In this document: piece after piece, positions 41,329 to 49,049 of the stretch | How the letters are laid out: the number at the start of each line of letters is the position of its first letter | How positions within the stretch are numbered: position 1 is the first letter of the stretch | Assembly (NCBI GenBank): GCA_965215355.1 | Contig: CBDCDJ010000007.1 | Location: 1,240,001 to 1,304,000, forward strand | Direction: 5' to 3' | Source of the DNA: CBDCDJ01 sp965215355 | Lineage (GTDB): Bacteria; Deinococcota; Deinococci; Deinococcales; Trueperaceae | DNA length: 64,000 bases | Notes under the pieces: generated by a model | Databases searched by the model: none | The model's input: the letters and a program-made list of their open reading frames with translations, nothing else | Told to the model about the DNA's origin: nothing | Program-made: the position numbers and the translations under genes

Positions 41329-44300
41329 CGGTCGCTCTGAACAAAAGCGCCGCCTTTTTAGTGGGTTTCAGCTTTGCCTTTTTACCTTCGTTCGGCCCCT
41401 TTCTGGCGGTGCTGTTTTTTCTGGCGAGCCGCTGGACCTTCAACCGCTCGGACGCGTTGTGGGGCGCGGCGGCCCTGTTCTCGGCATTGTCTTTGGGCGT
41501 TCATACGGGGCTCGAAGGCTTCGCCTTCGGGATGTTGCAAATTATGGGGCCGTGGCTCGTTTACCGGGCTTTTTTTCACCTGCGCCGGGTGCCTTTTTTA
41601 CCGGCCAACGCCGCCGCCGTCACAGGCGGGTTGGTCGCGGGTCTGGCCGCCGTCGTCGCTGCGGGCTGGGTGCAGATGGGGCAGCTCAACTTTGCCTACA
41701 AGACGTTCACCCAGGCGGTCATCTGGTCGTCGTCGCCGGCTTTTTACGGGCATACCGTGTTCGTGCTGGGCGCACTCATCGCCGTTTTGACCGCGGAGGC
41801 CCGCTTTCGGTTTTTGGGTTTGGGGTTGTCGGCCGTGGGCATTTTGGTGGCGGGGAGCCGCGAGGCGGCCCTAGCCTGGGTGGTCGTCACCGCTGTTTTG
41901 TTTTGGGTGCGCGGAGGGCGCTCCTGGCGCAGTTGGACGGCCGAAATCGGCCTGCTGTGCGTGATGCTGGTCGTGGCGGCGGGCTTCGGACCGCTGTTCG
42001 GCTGGGGCCGGTTCGGCTTTTTGCTCGACCTGCTGCCTTCAGCGGGTGACCGTAACCTGGTTCAGGGTTCGGAAATTCCCAACGGCGACTGGTGGGACGC
42101 CACCTGGGTCGGGGTCGAAGCGGGCAGCGCCGAGTTGAGCGAGACCCCGCTCACCACTTATGAAGTGACCAAAAAGGGAGCGGACAGCTGGCTCCGGCTG
42201 CAACAGGTCGTACCCATCACCGCGGGTGAACCCTACACGGTCAGCACCTGGCTGCGCCCGGAACAGGCTTCGCAGCCGGGCGTCCAGGGTTGGGGCCAGC
42301 TGCTCGAGGACAAACAGACCTTTACCCTCACCGCCGCCCTCGTCAACGACCGCTGGCAGGCGAGCGCGACCGGGCCGGGGCGGGTGTTGAACGCGGGCAT
42401 CGCCGCCGCCCGAGGCGAGTGGCGGCGCGTGTTCGTGACGTTCGTTTACGAGGGCGAGCCGCTGCTTTACTGGTACGTGGGTTTGGCACCCGACGCGCGC
42501 CCCGTCGCCAACAGCGCGGCGACGTTCGCGGGGTTTCAACTCGAGCCCGGAGCCCAGCTCAGCGACTACACGCCGGGCGCGGCGACGAAGGGCCTGAGCC
42601 TGGGCGCGGCCCGCGTTCCGTACTGGCAAGCGGCCTGGCAAGGCATTCGCGCCAAGCCCTGGCTCGGCTGGGGGCCGGACAGCTTTCCCGACTACTACCG
42701 AACAACCTGGCCGAACAACCGCAAACTCGGCAGCCTCCCGTCGCACGTCCACAACTTTTTTCTACACGTCTTGTTCGAACGCGGCGTGCTGGGCTTTTTG
42801 GGTTTGGCTCTGCTGCTCGCCGCGGTGCTGTGGGGGACGTTTAGAACGCGCGACAGCGCTCTTCTGGCGGTCGTGCTGGCCGCCCTGTTCATCAACCTGT
42901 TCGACGTGACCCTGTTTTACGGCGGCGTGTTGTACCCGCTCGTGGCCGTAGCGGGCTGGCGCGCGGCGACGCTGCCGAGCGCGGAAACGACCAGTCCGGC
43001 TGCCGCGCGGCAGTTCGGGGTCAGCCTGGGGCTCGCCGCCACAGATTTCCTGATGGCTTATTCGGCCTTTATGGCCGCCCTGTTCGTCCTCCGGGCTCAA
43101 GACCTGCCGCGCCTCGCCGACCCTTTTTCAGTCACCACCTACGCGCTGCTGCTCTGGCCGGTCATGGTCTGGCGCGAGGGCCTTTACCCAGGTTACGGCC
43201 TCGCGCCGCCGCAGGAGTTGCGCAAACAGGTCGTCGCCGCAACCTACGCCGCCCTGCTGTTGGCCGCCGGAACGGTGTTGTTCGGTCAGGACCTGCCCGT
43301 GCCTCGCTCCGTCCTCGTCTTGACCTACCTGCTCAGTCTCGCTCTTTTGGTCTTGGGCCGCTCGACGCTCAAACGCTTGCTGCTGCGGGGGCGGCTGTGG
43401 GGCCGACCCGTTTTTGTGCTCGGGGCGGGCCGCTCGGGGGTCGAGGTCGCCGAAGTGCTCGCCCGGCACCCGCTGGAAGGCCTGCGACCGGTCGCTTTTT
43501 TCGACGACGACCCGTTCAAGCAAAACCGCAACGTCGCGGGTCTGCCGGTTTTGGGAACCTTAGCGTCTGCCGACGACTACGCCGCCCGCTGGGGCGTCAA
43601 CCACGCCGTCGTCGCCATCCCGACCATGCCGCCCGCGCTGTTGTCGGACTTTATCCACCACCGCAGCCGCGCCTTCAAACACGTTCAGTTCGTCCCCGAG
43701 CTGTCGGGCTTGCCCGCGCAGGACGTGTCGGCGAGTCCGCTGGCGGGCTTGTTGGCCCTCGAGTTTCGCAACGGCCTCTACTCGAGCAGCAACCGTTTGT
43801 TCAAACGCTGCCTCGACCTGCTCGGCAGCGGCGTCGCCAGCCTGCTCACCGTCCCCGCGCTCCTGGTTTTGGCGTTGTGGGTCAAGCTGGACAGTCCCGG
43901 CCCGGTTTTTCACGCGAGCGAGCGCGTCGGCCAGCACGGCCGGGTGTTCAAGTGCCTGAAATTCAGGACCATGTACACCAACGCCGAGGAACGTCTGCAA
44001 GACCTGCTCGGCACGGACGCGGCCGTTCGGGAGGAATACGGACTCTACCACAAGCTCGAGCACGACCCGCGCGTGACCAAAGCCGGACGCGTCCTGCGCA
44101 AGTACAGCCTCGACGAGCTGCCGCAAATTTTCAACGTCTTGAACGGCACCATGAGCTTGGTCGGCCCGAGACCCTACCTCGTCCGGGAACTCGCCGACAT
44201 GGGCGCGTACGGCGAGACCATCTTCGAGGCCAAACCGGGCATTACCGGTTACTGGCAGGTTTCGGGGCGCAGCACGGTGACGTTTCGAGAGCGCTTGGAG

Positions 44301-44399
44301 ATGGAAAGCCACTACGTGCGCAACTGGTCCATCTGGTGGGACATCGTCTTGTTCGCGCAAACCCCCCGGGCCGTGCTCGAGAAGCGGGGCGCCCGCTGA
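41325..44399 (+). CDS. Fusion of O-antigen ligase/polymerase domain and WbaP-type initiating phosphoglycosyltransferase
   Basis: One uninterrupted 1024-residue frame. Residues 1-560: membrane helices, a soluble beta-rich insert at about 245-415, then the Wzy_C/WaaL signature PWLGWGPDSFPDYYRTTWPN, LPSHVHNFFLHVLFERGVLG, and NLFDVTLFYGGVLYPLVAVA. Residues about 565-1024: a full polyprenyl-phosphate glycosylphosphotransferase, with four helices, a Rossmann-like domain (VFVLGAGRSGVEVAEVLARH, about 695-820), then the catalytic part with KCLKFRTMYTNAEERLQ, the Asp930-Glu931 pair in KYSLDELPQIFNVLNG, and VGPRPYLVREL. The PGT starts repeat-unit synthesis inside; the ligase part ends it outside. I know of no standard fusion of this kind. 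Confidence 0.88.
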   Translation: MTVALNKSAAFLVGFSFAFLPSFGPFLAVLFFLASRWTFNRSDALWGAAALFSALSLGVHTGLEGFAFGMLQIMGPWLVYRAFFHLRRVPFLPANAAAVTGGLVAGLAAVVAAGWVQMGQLNFAYKTFTQAVIWSSSPAFYGHTVFVLGALIAVLTAEARFRFLGLGLSAVGILVAGSREAALAWVVVTAVLFWVRGGRSWRSWTAEIGLLCVMLVVAAGFGPLFGWGRFGFLLDLLPSAGDRNLVQGSEIPNGDWWDATWVGVEAGSAELSETPLTTYEVTKKGADSWLRLQQVVPITAGEPYTVSTWLRPEQASQPGVQGWGQLLEDKQTFTLTAALVNDRWQASATGPGRVLNAGIAAARGEWRRVFVTFVYEGEPLLYWYVGLAPDARPVANSAATFAGFQLEPGAQLSDYTPGAATKGLSLGAARVPYWQAAWQGIRAKPWLGWGPDSFPDYYRTTWPNNRKLGSLPSHVHNFFLHVLFERGVLGFLGLALLLAAVLWGTFRTRDSALLAVVLAALFINLFDVTLFYGGVLYPLVAVAGWRAATLPSAETTSPAAARQFGVSLGLAATDFLMAYSAFMAALFVLRAQDLPRLADPFSVTTYALLLWPVMVWREGLYPGYGLAPPQELRKQVVAATYAALLLAAGTVLFGQDLPVPRSVLVLTYLLSLALLVLGRSTLKRLLLRGRLWGRPVFVLGAGRSGVEVAEVLARHPLEGLRPVAFFDDDPFKQNRNVAGLPVLGTLASADDYAARWGVNHAVVAIPTMPPALLSDFIHHRSRAFKHVQFVPELSGLPAQDVSASPLAGLLALEFRNGLYSSSNRLFKRCLDLLGSGVASLLTVPALLVLALWVKLDSPGPVFHASERVGQHGRVFKCLKFRTMYTNAEERLQDLLGTDAAVREEYGLYHKLEHDPRVTKAGRVLRKYSLDELPQIFNVLNGTMSLVGPRPYLVRELADMGAYGETIFEAKPGITGYWQVSGRSTVTFRERLEMESHYVRNWSIWWDIVLFAQTPRAVLEKRGAR

Positions 44400-44414
44400 A
44401 GTGTAGCGCCGCAC

Positions 44415-44436
44415 AAAAAAAAGCTTGCCCCCAAGC
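44415..44436 (-). terminator. Possible minus-strand terminator hairpin
   Basis: On the minus strand GCTTG-GGGG-CAAGC is followed by eight T residues. No minus-strand gene lies upstream of it, so it could stop antisense transcription into the fusion gene. On the plus strand the same sequence lacks a T-tract. Confidence 0.4.
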
Positions 44437-44622
44437 CCTAGAGTAAACGCTAAAGATTGGGGGGCGAAATCTGGTTGACAAGGCGCTTTGTCTCACAAGC
44501 TGAACGCAGCAACGGAAGTGTTTTGTGGTCGTCCAGACTTGGTGTCAGAGCGGCTCAAGCGTCTAAGAAGGTACGTAAACAAGGCAAGTTCGGTTTCCGG
44601 AGGGTACAGAGAGGTTCGACCC

Positions 44623-44862
44623 GTGGCTAAATGTGAAACTTGCGGCAACGAATACGACAAGACTTTTGAAGTTGTCAGGGACGGACGCGCTCACACTTTC
44701 GACAGTTTCGAGTGCGCCATCCATCTGCTCGCCCCGACCTGTGCCAAGTGCGGGGTACGAATCATCGGACACGGCGTCGAAGCGACCGGCACCTTTTACT
44801 GCTGCGCGCACTGCGCCGAAGCCGAAGGTGTCGAAGCGGCCAAAGACCGCATCGAAAAGTAA
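44623..44862 (+). CDS. Zinc-ribbon-like small protein
   Basis: A 79-residue cysteine-rich protein, GTG start at 44623 (VAKCETCGNEYDKTFEVV) after GAGAGG. Three cysteine groups CETC, CAKCG and CCAHC, plus a FDSFECAIH segment, point to a zinc-binding fold. Relatives are found in many stress-related gene groups, without known function. An upstream in-frame extension to 44488 looks non-coding. It is 10 nt before the dodecin gene. Confidence 0.75.
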   Translation: MAKCETCGNEYDKTFEVVRDGRAHTFDSFECAIHLLAPTCAKCGVRIIGHGVEATGTFYCCAHCAEAEGVEAAKDRIEK

Positions 44863-44872
44863 AGGAGAAAGC

Positions 44873-45079
44873 ATGAGTGTCGTCAAGGTTATTGAAGTTT
44901 TAGCCCAGTCCGAGAAAAGTTGGGACGACGCGGCGCGGGTCGCGCTCGAAGAAGCGGCCAAGAGCGTTCGCGGCATCGAGTCGATTTATGTCAAAGAGAT
45001 GCAAGCCGTCGTCGAGAACGACAAAATCGTCGAGTACCGCATCAACGCCAAAGTCTCTTTCAGGATAGGCGAAGCCTGA
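44873..45079 (+). CDS. Dodecin
   Basis: A 68-residue protein with the dodecin pattern: VVKVIEVLAQSEKSWDDAAR, IYVKEMQAVVENDKIVEYRI and VSFRI at the end. The aromatic Trp in the SWDDA motif is the flavin-stacking residue in this family. Dodecins form hollow dodecamers that store riboflavin or FMN, or coenzyme A in others. AAAGGAG precedes the ATG. It is 10 nt after the zinc-ribbon gene and 21 nt before the DUF2267 gene, suggesting a small stress operon. Confidence 0.92.
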   Translation: MSVVKVIEVLAQSEKSWDDAARVALEEAAKSVRGIESIYVKEMQAVVENDKIVEYRINAKVSFRIGEA

Positions 45080-45100
45080 CCGAGCGTGAAGGGGGTTAAC

Positions 45101-45493
45101 ATGCAGTACGACGAATTTATCGGCGCGGTTCAAAACCGGGCGCGGCTTGCCACGCAAGGCGAGGCCGCGCGGGCGGCGGAGGCGACGCTGCAAACGCTGG
45201 CCGAGCGCTTGGCCGGGGAGGAAAGCGAGCACCTGGTCGCGCAACTGCCGGAGGAACTCGCCCGGCGGATTCAGGACGAGTCACCCGGTGAGGACGAGTC
45301 TTTTTCCTACGACGAGTTTATGGCGCGCGTGGCGAAACGCGAAGGCGTCGAGCTTTCCGAAGCGACCTACCACGCTCGAGCCGTCATCGACGTGTGGCGC
45401 GAAGCGGTGTCGCCGGGCCAAGTCGACCACGTTTTGACGCACCTCAGCGACGACTACCGCCCTTTGTTTGAAAGTCAGCAAGAAACAAGTTAG
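45101..45493 (+). CDS. DUF2267-family protein
   Basis: A 130-residue helical protein. Two similar halves each begin YDEF (QYDEFIGAVQNRARL and SYDEFMARVAKREGV) and contain a helix pair ending in LP..L or VLTHL, the DUF2267 arrangement. ATG at 45101 after AGGGGG. Function unknown; the family often neighbours stress and dormancy genes, as here. Followed 11 nt later by the phosphoribosyltransferase. Confidence 0.82.
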   Translation: MQYDEFIGAVQNRARLATQGEAARAAEATLQTLAERLAGEESEHLVAQLPEELARRIQDESPGEDESFSYDEFMARVAKREGVELSEATYHARAVIDVWREAVSPGQVDHVLTHLSDDYRPLFESQQETS

Positions 45494-45504
45494 GGTTTAA
45501 ACAC

Positions 45505-46146
45505 GTGATATTTAGAGACCGCTCGGCGGCGGGGCTCGAGCTTGCGAAGCGCTTGCAGACTGAAGGGTACGGTTCCGAAGCTCTCGTGCTGGCGTTGCCG
45601 CGCGGCGGTGTGCCGGTCGCGTTTGAGGTTGCCAAAACGCTCACAGCACCGCTCGACGTGTTCATCGTCCGCAAACTCGGCACGCCGGGGCAGGAGGAGT
45701 TGGCGCTGGGGGCCATCGCCTCGGGCGGCGTGCAGGTGATGAACGACGACCTCGTCGCGCGCTTAAACATCCCGGAGCATCTTGTCGAGCGTGTGGTCGA
45801 GCGGGAACGCGCCGAACTGGCGCGGCGTGAGCACCTTTACCGCAACAACCGGCCGCCGCTCAAGCTCGAGGGGCGCACGGTCATCTTGATAGACGACGGC
45901 CTCGCCACCGGGGCGAGTATGCGCGCGGCGGTGGCGGCTTTGAAACAGCGGCAGCCCGACAAGCTTGTCGTGGCGGTGCCGGTGGCCGCGCCCGATACCT
46001 GCGCGGCGTTTCAGCCTGAGGTCAACATCGTCTGTCTAGAGACGCCCACACCCTTTTACGGCGTGGGGCGCTGGTACGCCTCGTTCGCGCAGACGAGCGA
46101 CGAGGAAGTGCAGGCGCTGCTGAACGAGGCTGCCGCTTGGACATGA
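45505..46146 (+). CDS. Phosphoribosyltransferase-family protein
   Basis: A 213-residue type I PRTase fold. The PRPP loop is VILIDDGLATGASMRAAVAA, and the N-terminal flexible part has LALPRGGVPVAFEVAKTL. GTG start at 45505. No purine- or pyrimidine-specific hood is clear, so the substrate is unknown. This family is commonly found beside, or fused to, an erythromycin-esterase-like protein, exactly as in the next gene, 29 nt on. A shared pathway is likely but not proven. Confidence 0.88.
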   Translation: MIFRDRSAAGLELAKRLQTEGYGSEALVLALPRGGVPVAFEVAKTLTAPLDVFIVRKLGTPGQEELALGAIASGGVQVMNDDLVARLNIPEHLVERVVERERAELARREHLYRNNRPPLKLEGRTVILIDDGLATGASMRAAVAALKQRQPDKLVVAVPVAAPDTCAAFQPEVNIVCLETPTPFYGVGRWYASFAQTSDEEVQALLNEAAAWT

Positions 46147-46175
46147 CTTGAGCGCCGTTTAGAACAGGGGGAGCT

Positions 46176-47498
46176 ATGCCAGAAGTATCACAAGATTCAA
46201 GGTTGACCGAAGAGCTTTTCAGGGTAAGCCACAAACTTCAGGACGAAGACAGTTTGACGCCGCTGCTGGAACACGTCGGCGACGCACGCTACGTGCTCAT
46301 CGGCGAAGCGTCGCACGGCACCTCGGAGTTTTACAGCTGGCGGGCGCGGCTGTCGAAGCGGCTCATCGAAGAAAAAGGGTTCTCCTTCGTCGCCGTCGAG
46401 GGCGACTGGCCCGACTGTTACCGCGTCAACCGTTACGTCAAAGGCTACGAGGACGCGGGTGAAAGCGCTTTTGAAGTCTTACACGCCTTCCGGCGCTGGC
46501 CGACCTGGATGTGGGCGAACTGGGAGGTCGTGGCCTTTGCCGAGTGGCTGCGCGGCCACAACGAGGCGCTGCCGGTCGAGGCGCGCGTCGGCTTTTACGG
46601 GCTCGACGTGTACAGCTTGTGGGAGTCGCTGGAGGCCGTCAGCGACTTTTTGAAAGATACCGACCCCGACGCGCTCGAGGCCGCTCACCGCGCCTACCGC
46701 TGCTTCGAGCCCTACCGGGAGGACGTCCACGCCTACGCCGAGGCGACCCTGATGGTGCCGACTTCCTGCGAGGCCGAGGTGGTGAAGCTGTTGGGCGAAC
46801 TCCGCACCAGGGCCGAGACTTACCCCGTCGACGCCGAAACGCGCCTGAACGCCCAGCAAAACGCCTTTGTCGCCGTCAACGCCGAGCGCTACTACCGGGC
46901 CATGATTCGGGGCGGCCCCGGTTCCTGGAACGTGCGCGACACCCACATGATGGACACGCTCGACCGCCTCATGCTGCGGCGCGGAGTCGGGGCCAAGGCC
47001 ATTCTATGGGAGCACAACACGCACATCGGCGACGCTCGAGCCACCGACATGGCTACAGCGGGCATGGTCAACGTCGGGCAACTCACGCGCGAGCGGCACA
47101 GCCGGGAAGGCGTCGTTTTGGTCGGCTTTGGGTCGTACCAGGGCTCGGTCATCGCCGGCGACTACTGGGGCGCGGAGATGGAAGAAATGCCCGTGCCGCC
47201 CGCCGTGCCGGGGAGTTGGGAAGCACTATTGCATGAAACCGGGTTGCACGAAACCGGCGGTGACCGCCTACTCATCAGCTCCGACCTGGACGACCCAGCT
47301 TTTTTAGAACGCCGCGGCCACCGCGCCATCGGCGTGGTGTACCATCCGAACCGCGAACGCTTCGGCAACTACGTCCCGACGGTGCTGCCGAAGCGCTACG
47401 ACGCGTTCCTCTACCTCGACACGACTGAGGGCTTGCACCCGCTTCACCTCGAGGCCGTCGGTAAAGAGACACCCGACACCTATCCCTGGGGTTTGTAA
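46176..47498 (+). CDS. Erythromycin-esterase-family protein
   Basis: A 440-residue protein of the EreA/EreB-like superfamily. The conserved active-site stretches are LIGEASHGTSEFYSWRARLS, FVAVEGDWPDCYRVNRYVKG, GPGSWNVRDTHMMDTLDRLM and LWEHNTHIGDARATDM, which hold the His and Glu pairs. Despite the name most members are not resistance enzymes; they hydrolyse unknown esters or lactones. Last gene of the run dodecin, DUF2267, PRTase, this gene. Confidence 0.9.
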   Translation: MPEVSQDSRLTEELFRVSHKLQDEDSLTPLLEHVGDARYVLIGEASHGTSEFYSWRARLSKRLIEEKGFSFVAVEGDWPDCYRVNRYVKGYEDAGESAFEVLHAFRRWPTWMWANWEVVAFAEWLRGHNEALPVEARVGFYGLDVYSLWESLEAVSDFLKDTDPDALEAAHRAYRCFEPYREDVHAYAEATLMVPTSCEAEVVKLLGELRTRAETYPVDAETRLNAQQNAFVAVNAERYYRAMIRGGPGSWNVRDTHMMDTLDRLMLRRGVGAKAILWEHNTHIGDARATDMATAGMVNVGQLTRERHSREGVVLVGFGSYQGSVIAGDYWGAEMEEMPVPPAVPGSWEALLHETGLHETGGDRLLISSDLDDPAFLERRGHRAIGVVYHPNRERFGNYVPTVLPKRYDAFLYLDTTEGLHPLHLEAVGKETPDTYPWGL

Positions 47499-47562
47499 AG
47501 TGCTAAAAAAGAGGGGTTAGGCCGCAGGGTAAAGGTTAGCGTTGAATGAAAGGCAAACCCCA

Positions 47563-48090
47563 ATGACCAGAGAACGGGCGGTATACCTACGACCCATCGA
47601 ACGTTCAGACCTGGTCTTGTTAGCAAAATGGACGAACGACCCCGCCCACAACTCCGAGTACAACACGTTTGGGTTTCAGCACGCCGGGCGGCTCGAGGCG
47701 GAGTTCGACAAAAACGGCTTACTCGACCGTCGCGGCGGGGCTTTGCTCATTGTAGAACGTGAAACCGAGGACGTGGTCGGCAGCCTCAGCTATCACCAAG
47801 TAGCTTATGGTCCGAACGAGGGAAGCCAGGCCTACAACATCGGCATAACGCTCGGCCCCGACCATCGTGGCAAAGGGTACGGCACCGAAGCGCAGCGTCT
47901 GTTCGCGGACTACTTGTTTGCGACGCATACCGTGATGCGGGTGGAAGCGGCAACAGACATTGCGAACGTTGCGGAGCAGCGTGCCTTGGAAAAGGCGGGC
48001 TTCACCCGCGAAGGTGTAGCAAGAAAAGCTCAGTGGCGTGCGGGTGCTTGGCACGACCTGGTTGTTTACAGCAAACTCAGAGGTGAGTAA
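47563..48090 (+). CDS. GNAT N-acetyltransferase, RimJ/RimL-like
   Basis: A 175-residue acetyltransferase, ATG at 47563 (MTRERAVYLRPIERSDLVLL). It has the acetyl-CoA loop GITLGPDHRGKGYGTEAQRL and the later VEAATDIANVAEQRALEKAG, as in RimJ/RimL and SpeG-like proteins. Substrate unknown. Single gene between the erythromycin-esterase-like gene and a membrane protein gene. Confidence 0.88.
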   Translation: MTRERAVYLRPIERSDLVLLAKWTNDPAHNSEYNTFGFQHAGRLEAEFDKNGLLDRRGGALLIVERETEDVVGSLSYHQVAYGPNEGSQAYNIGITLGPDHRGKGYGTEAQRLFADYLFATHTVMRVEAATDIANVAEQRALEKAGFTREGVARKAQWRAGAWHDLVVYSKLRGE

Positions 48091-48241
48091 AGAGCGTGGC
48101 TACCGGCTCGTTCTGACGAAAGCAGGCTGCAACATGACTAGGGCTTAGCTCAAAGCCACACGATTAAAAATGTAAAATTTCTCTTCGAAATCCCGCAGCG
48201 GTATGTAGTTCAAAGTCTTCACAACGTGTGGCACTTTCTTG

Positions 48242-48269
48242 TTGTGGACTGTGCCACGTACATTATAGT
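48242..48269 (+). promoter_or_regulatory. Candidate promoter of the membrane protein gene
   Basis: TTGTGG at 48242-48247 and TATAGT at 48264-48269 are 16 bases apart, 31 nt before the ATG at 48300. A flanking GTGTGGCAC/GTGCCAC inverted repeat surrounds the -35 box and could be an operator. Confidence 0.45.
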
Positions 48270-48299
48270 CATAGTTATGTGGCAAAGAGAGGGGGCCTG

Positions 48300-49001
48300 A
48301 TGCCCGTCCAGCCTATACGTTTTCAACGCACACCCTTGCTGAAAACTGTGGTGTTCGTCTACCTGCCTGTTCTTCTGTTGATTTGTGCAACGGTCGTGGT
48401 CGCCTCGGTCGAGCAGATACCCCTCACACATTTTATGCGTGACGTAACGGTTGTGGCCAAGGTCCCACCCTACGTCGGAGCGCTCTCCAACATCGGTGTT
48501 CTTCTTTGGTGCGCTACCGCCTCGATGTGTCTTTTGACTGCAAGCGTTTTGCAGCCGGCCTCTTTGGCAGAGAAAGGGTTTCTCCTGAACGCCGGTCTTT
48601 TTACGTCACTGCTTATGCTCGACGATCTTTTCCTTATTCATGAGAAATTTGTGCCTTACTATCTCGGTTTGCCGGACGAGGCCATACTGGTCGTTTATGG
48701 CGCTCTGGCGGCGGCGCTGTTTGGGTACTACCGGCAAACCGTCTACCGGAGTGATTACCTTTTGCTCCTGCTGGGTGGCGCCTTTTTTGCGGGCTCGGTC
48801 GCCTTCGACCTGTTGCAAGGTCACGGTTTGCTGTCGTGGGTGGGTATACAGTCGGGTGAACTGGAAAATTTTTGGGAAGACAGCTTCAAGCTCTTCGGAA
48901 TTGCGGGATGGTTCAGCTATTTTGGACGGGTGTGTTACACGAGCCTCACCCTACCGAGCCCTGCGGAACCCACCGACGTAGCACCTGTCCCGCCTGTCTA
49001 G
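48300..49001 (+). CDS. Multi-pass membrane protein of unknown function
   Basis: A 233-residue protein with about six membrane helices, ATG at 48300 after GAGAGGGGG. Conserved-looking polar residues lie inside or next to helices: LLMLDDLFLIHEKFV with two Asp and a His, and LENFWEDSFKLFGIAG. Such buried acid/His residues suggest metal binding or redox, but I recognise no named family. Ends with a short Pro-rich tail. Convergent with mgtE. Confidence 0.65.
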   Translation: MPVQPIRFQRTPLLKTVVFVYLPVLLLICATVVVASVEQIPLTHFMRDVTVVAKVPPYVGALSNIGVLLWCATASMCLLTASVLQPASLAEKGFLLNAGLFTSLLMLDDLFLIHEKFVPYYLGLPDEAILVVYGALAAALFGYYRQTVYRSDYLLLLLGGAFFAGSVAFDLLQGHGLLSWVGIQSGELENFWEDSFKLFGIAGWFSYFGRVCYTSLTLPSPAEPTDVAPVPPV

Positions 49002-49049
49002 CGCCTGACAAGACTGTACACGGTGACCGCCGAGTCGCGGAACCCATCC

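Noticed and set aside
46176..47498. Macrolide resistance esterase
   Set aside because: The superfamily is broad, and most members next to phosphoribosyltransferases are not resistance enzymes.
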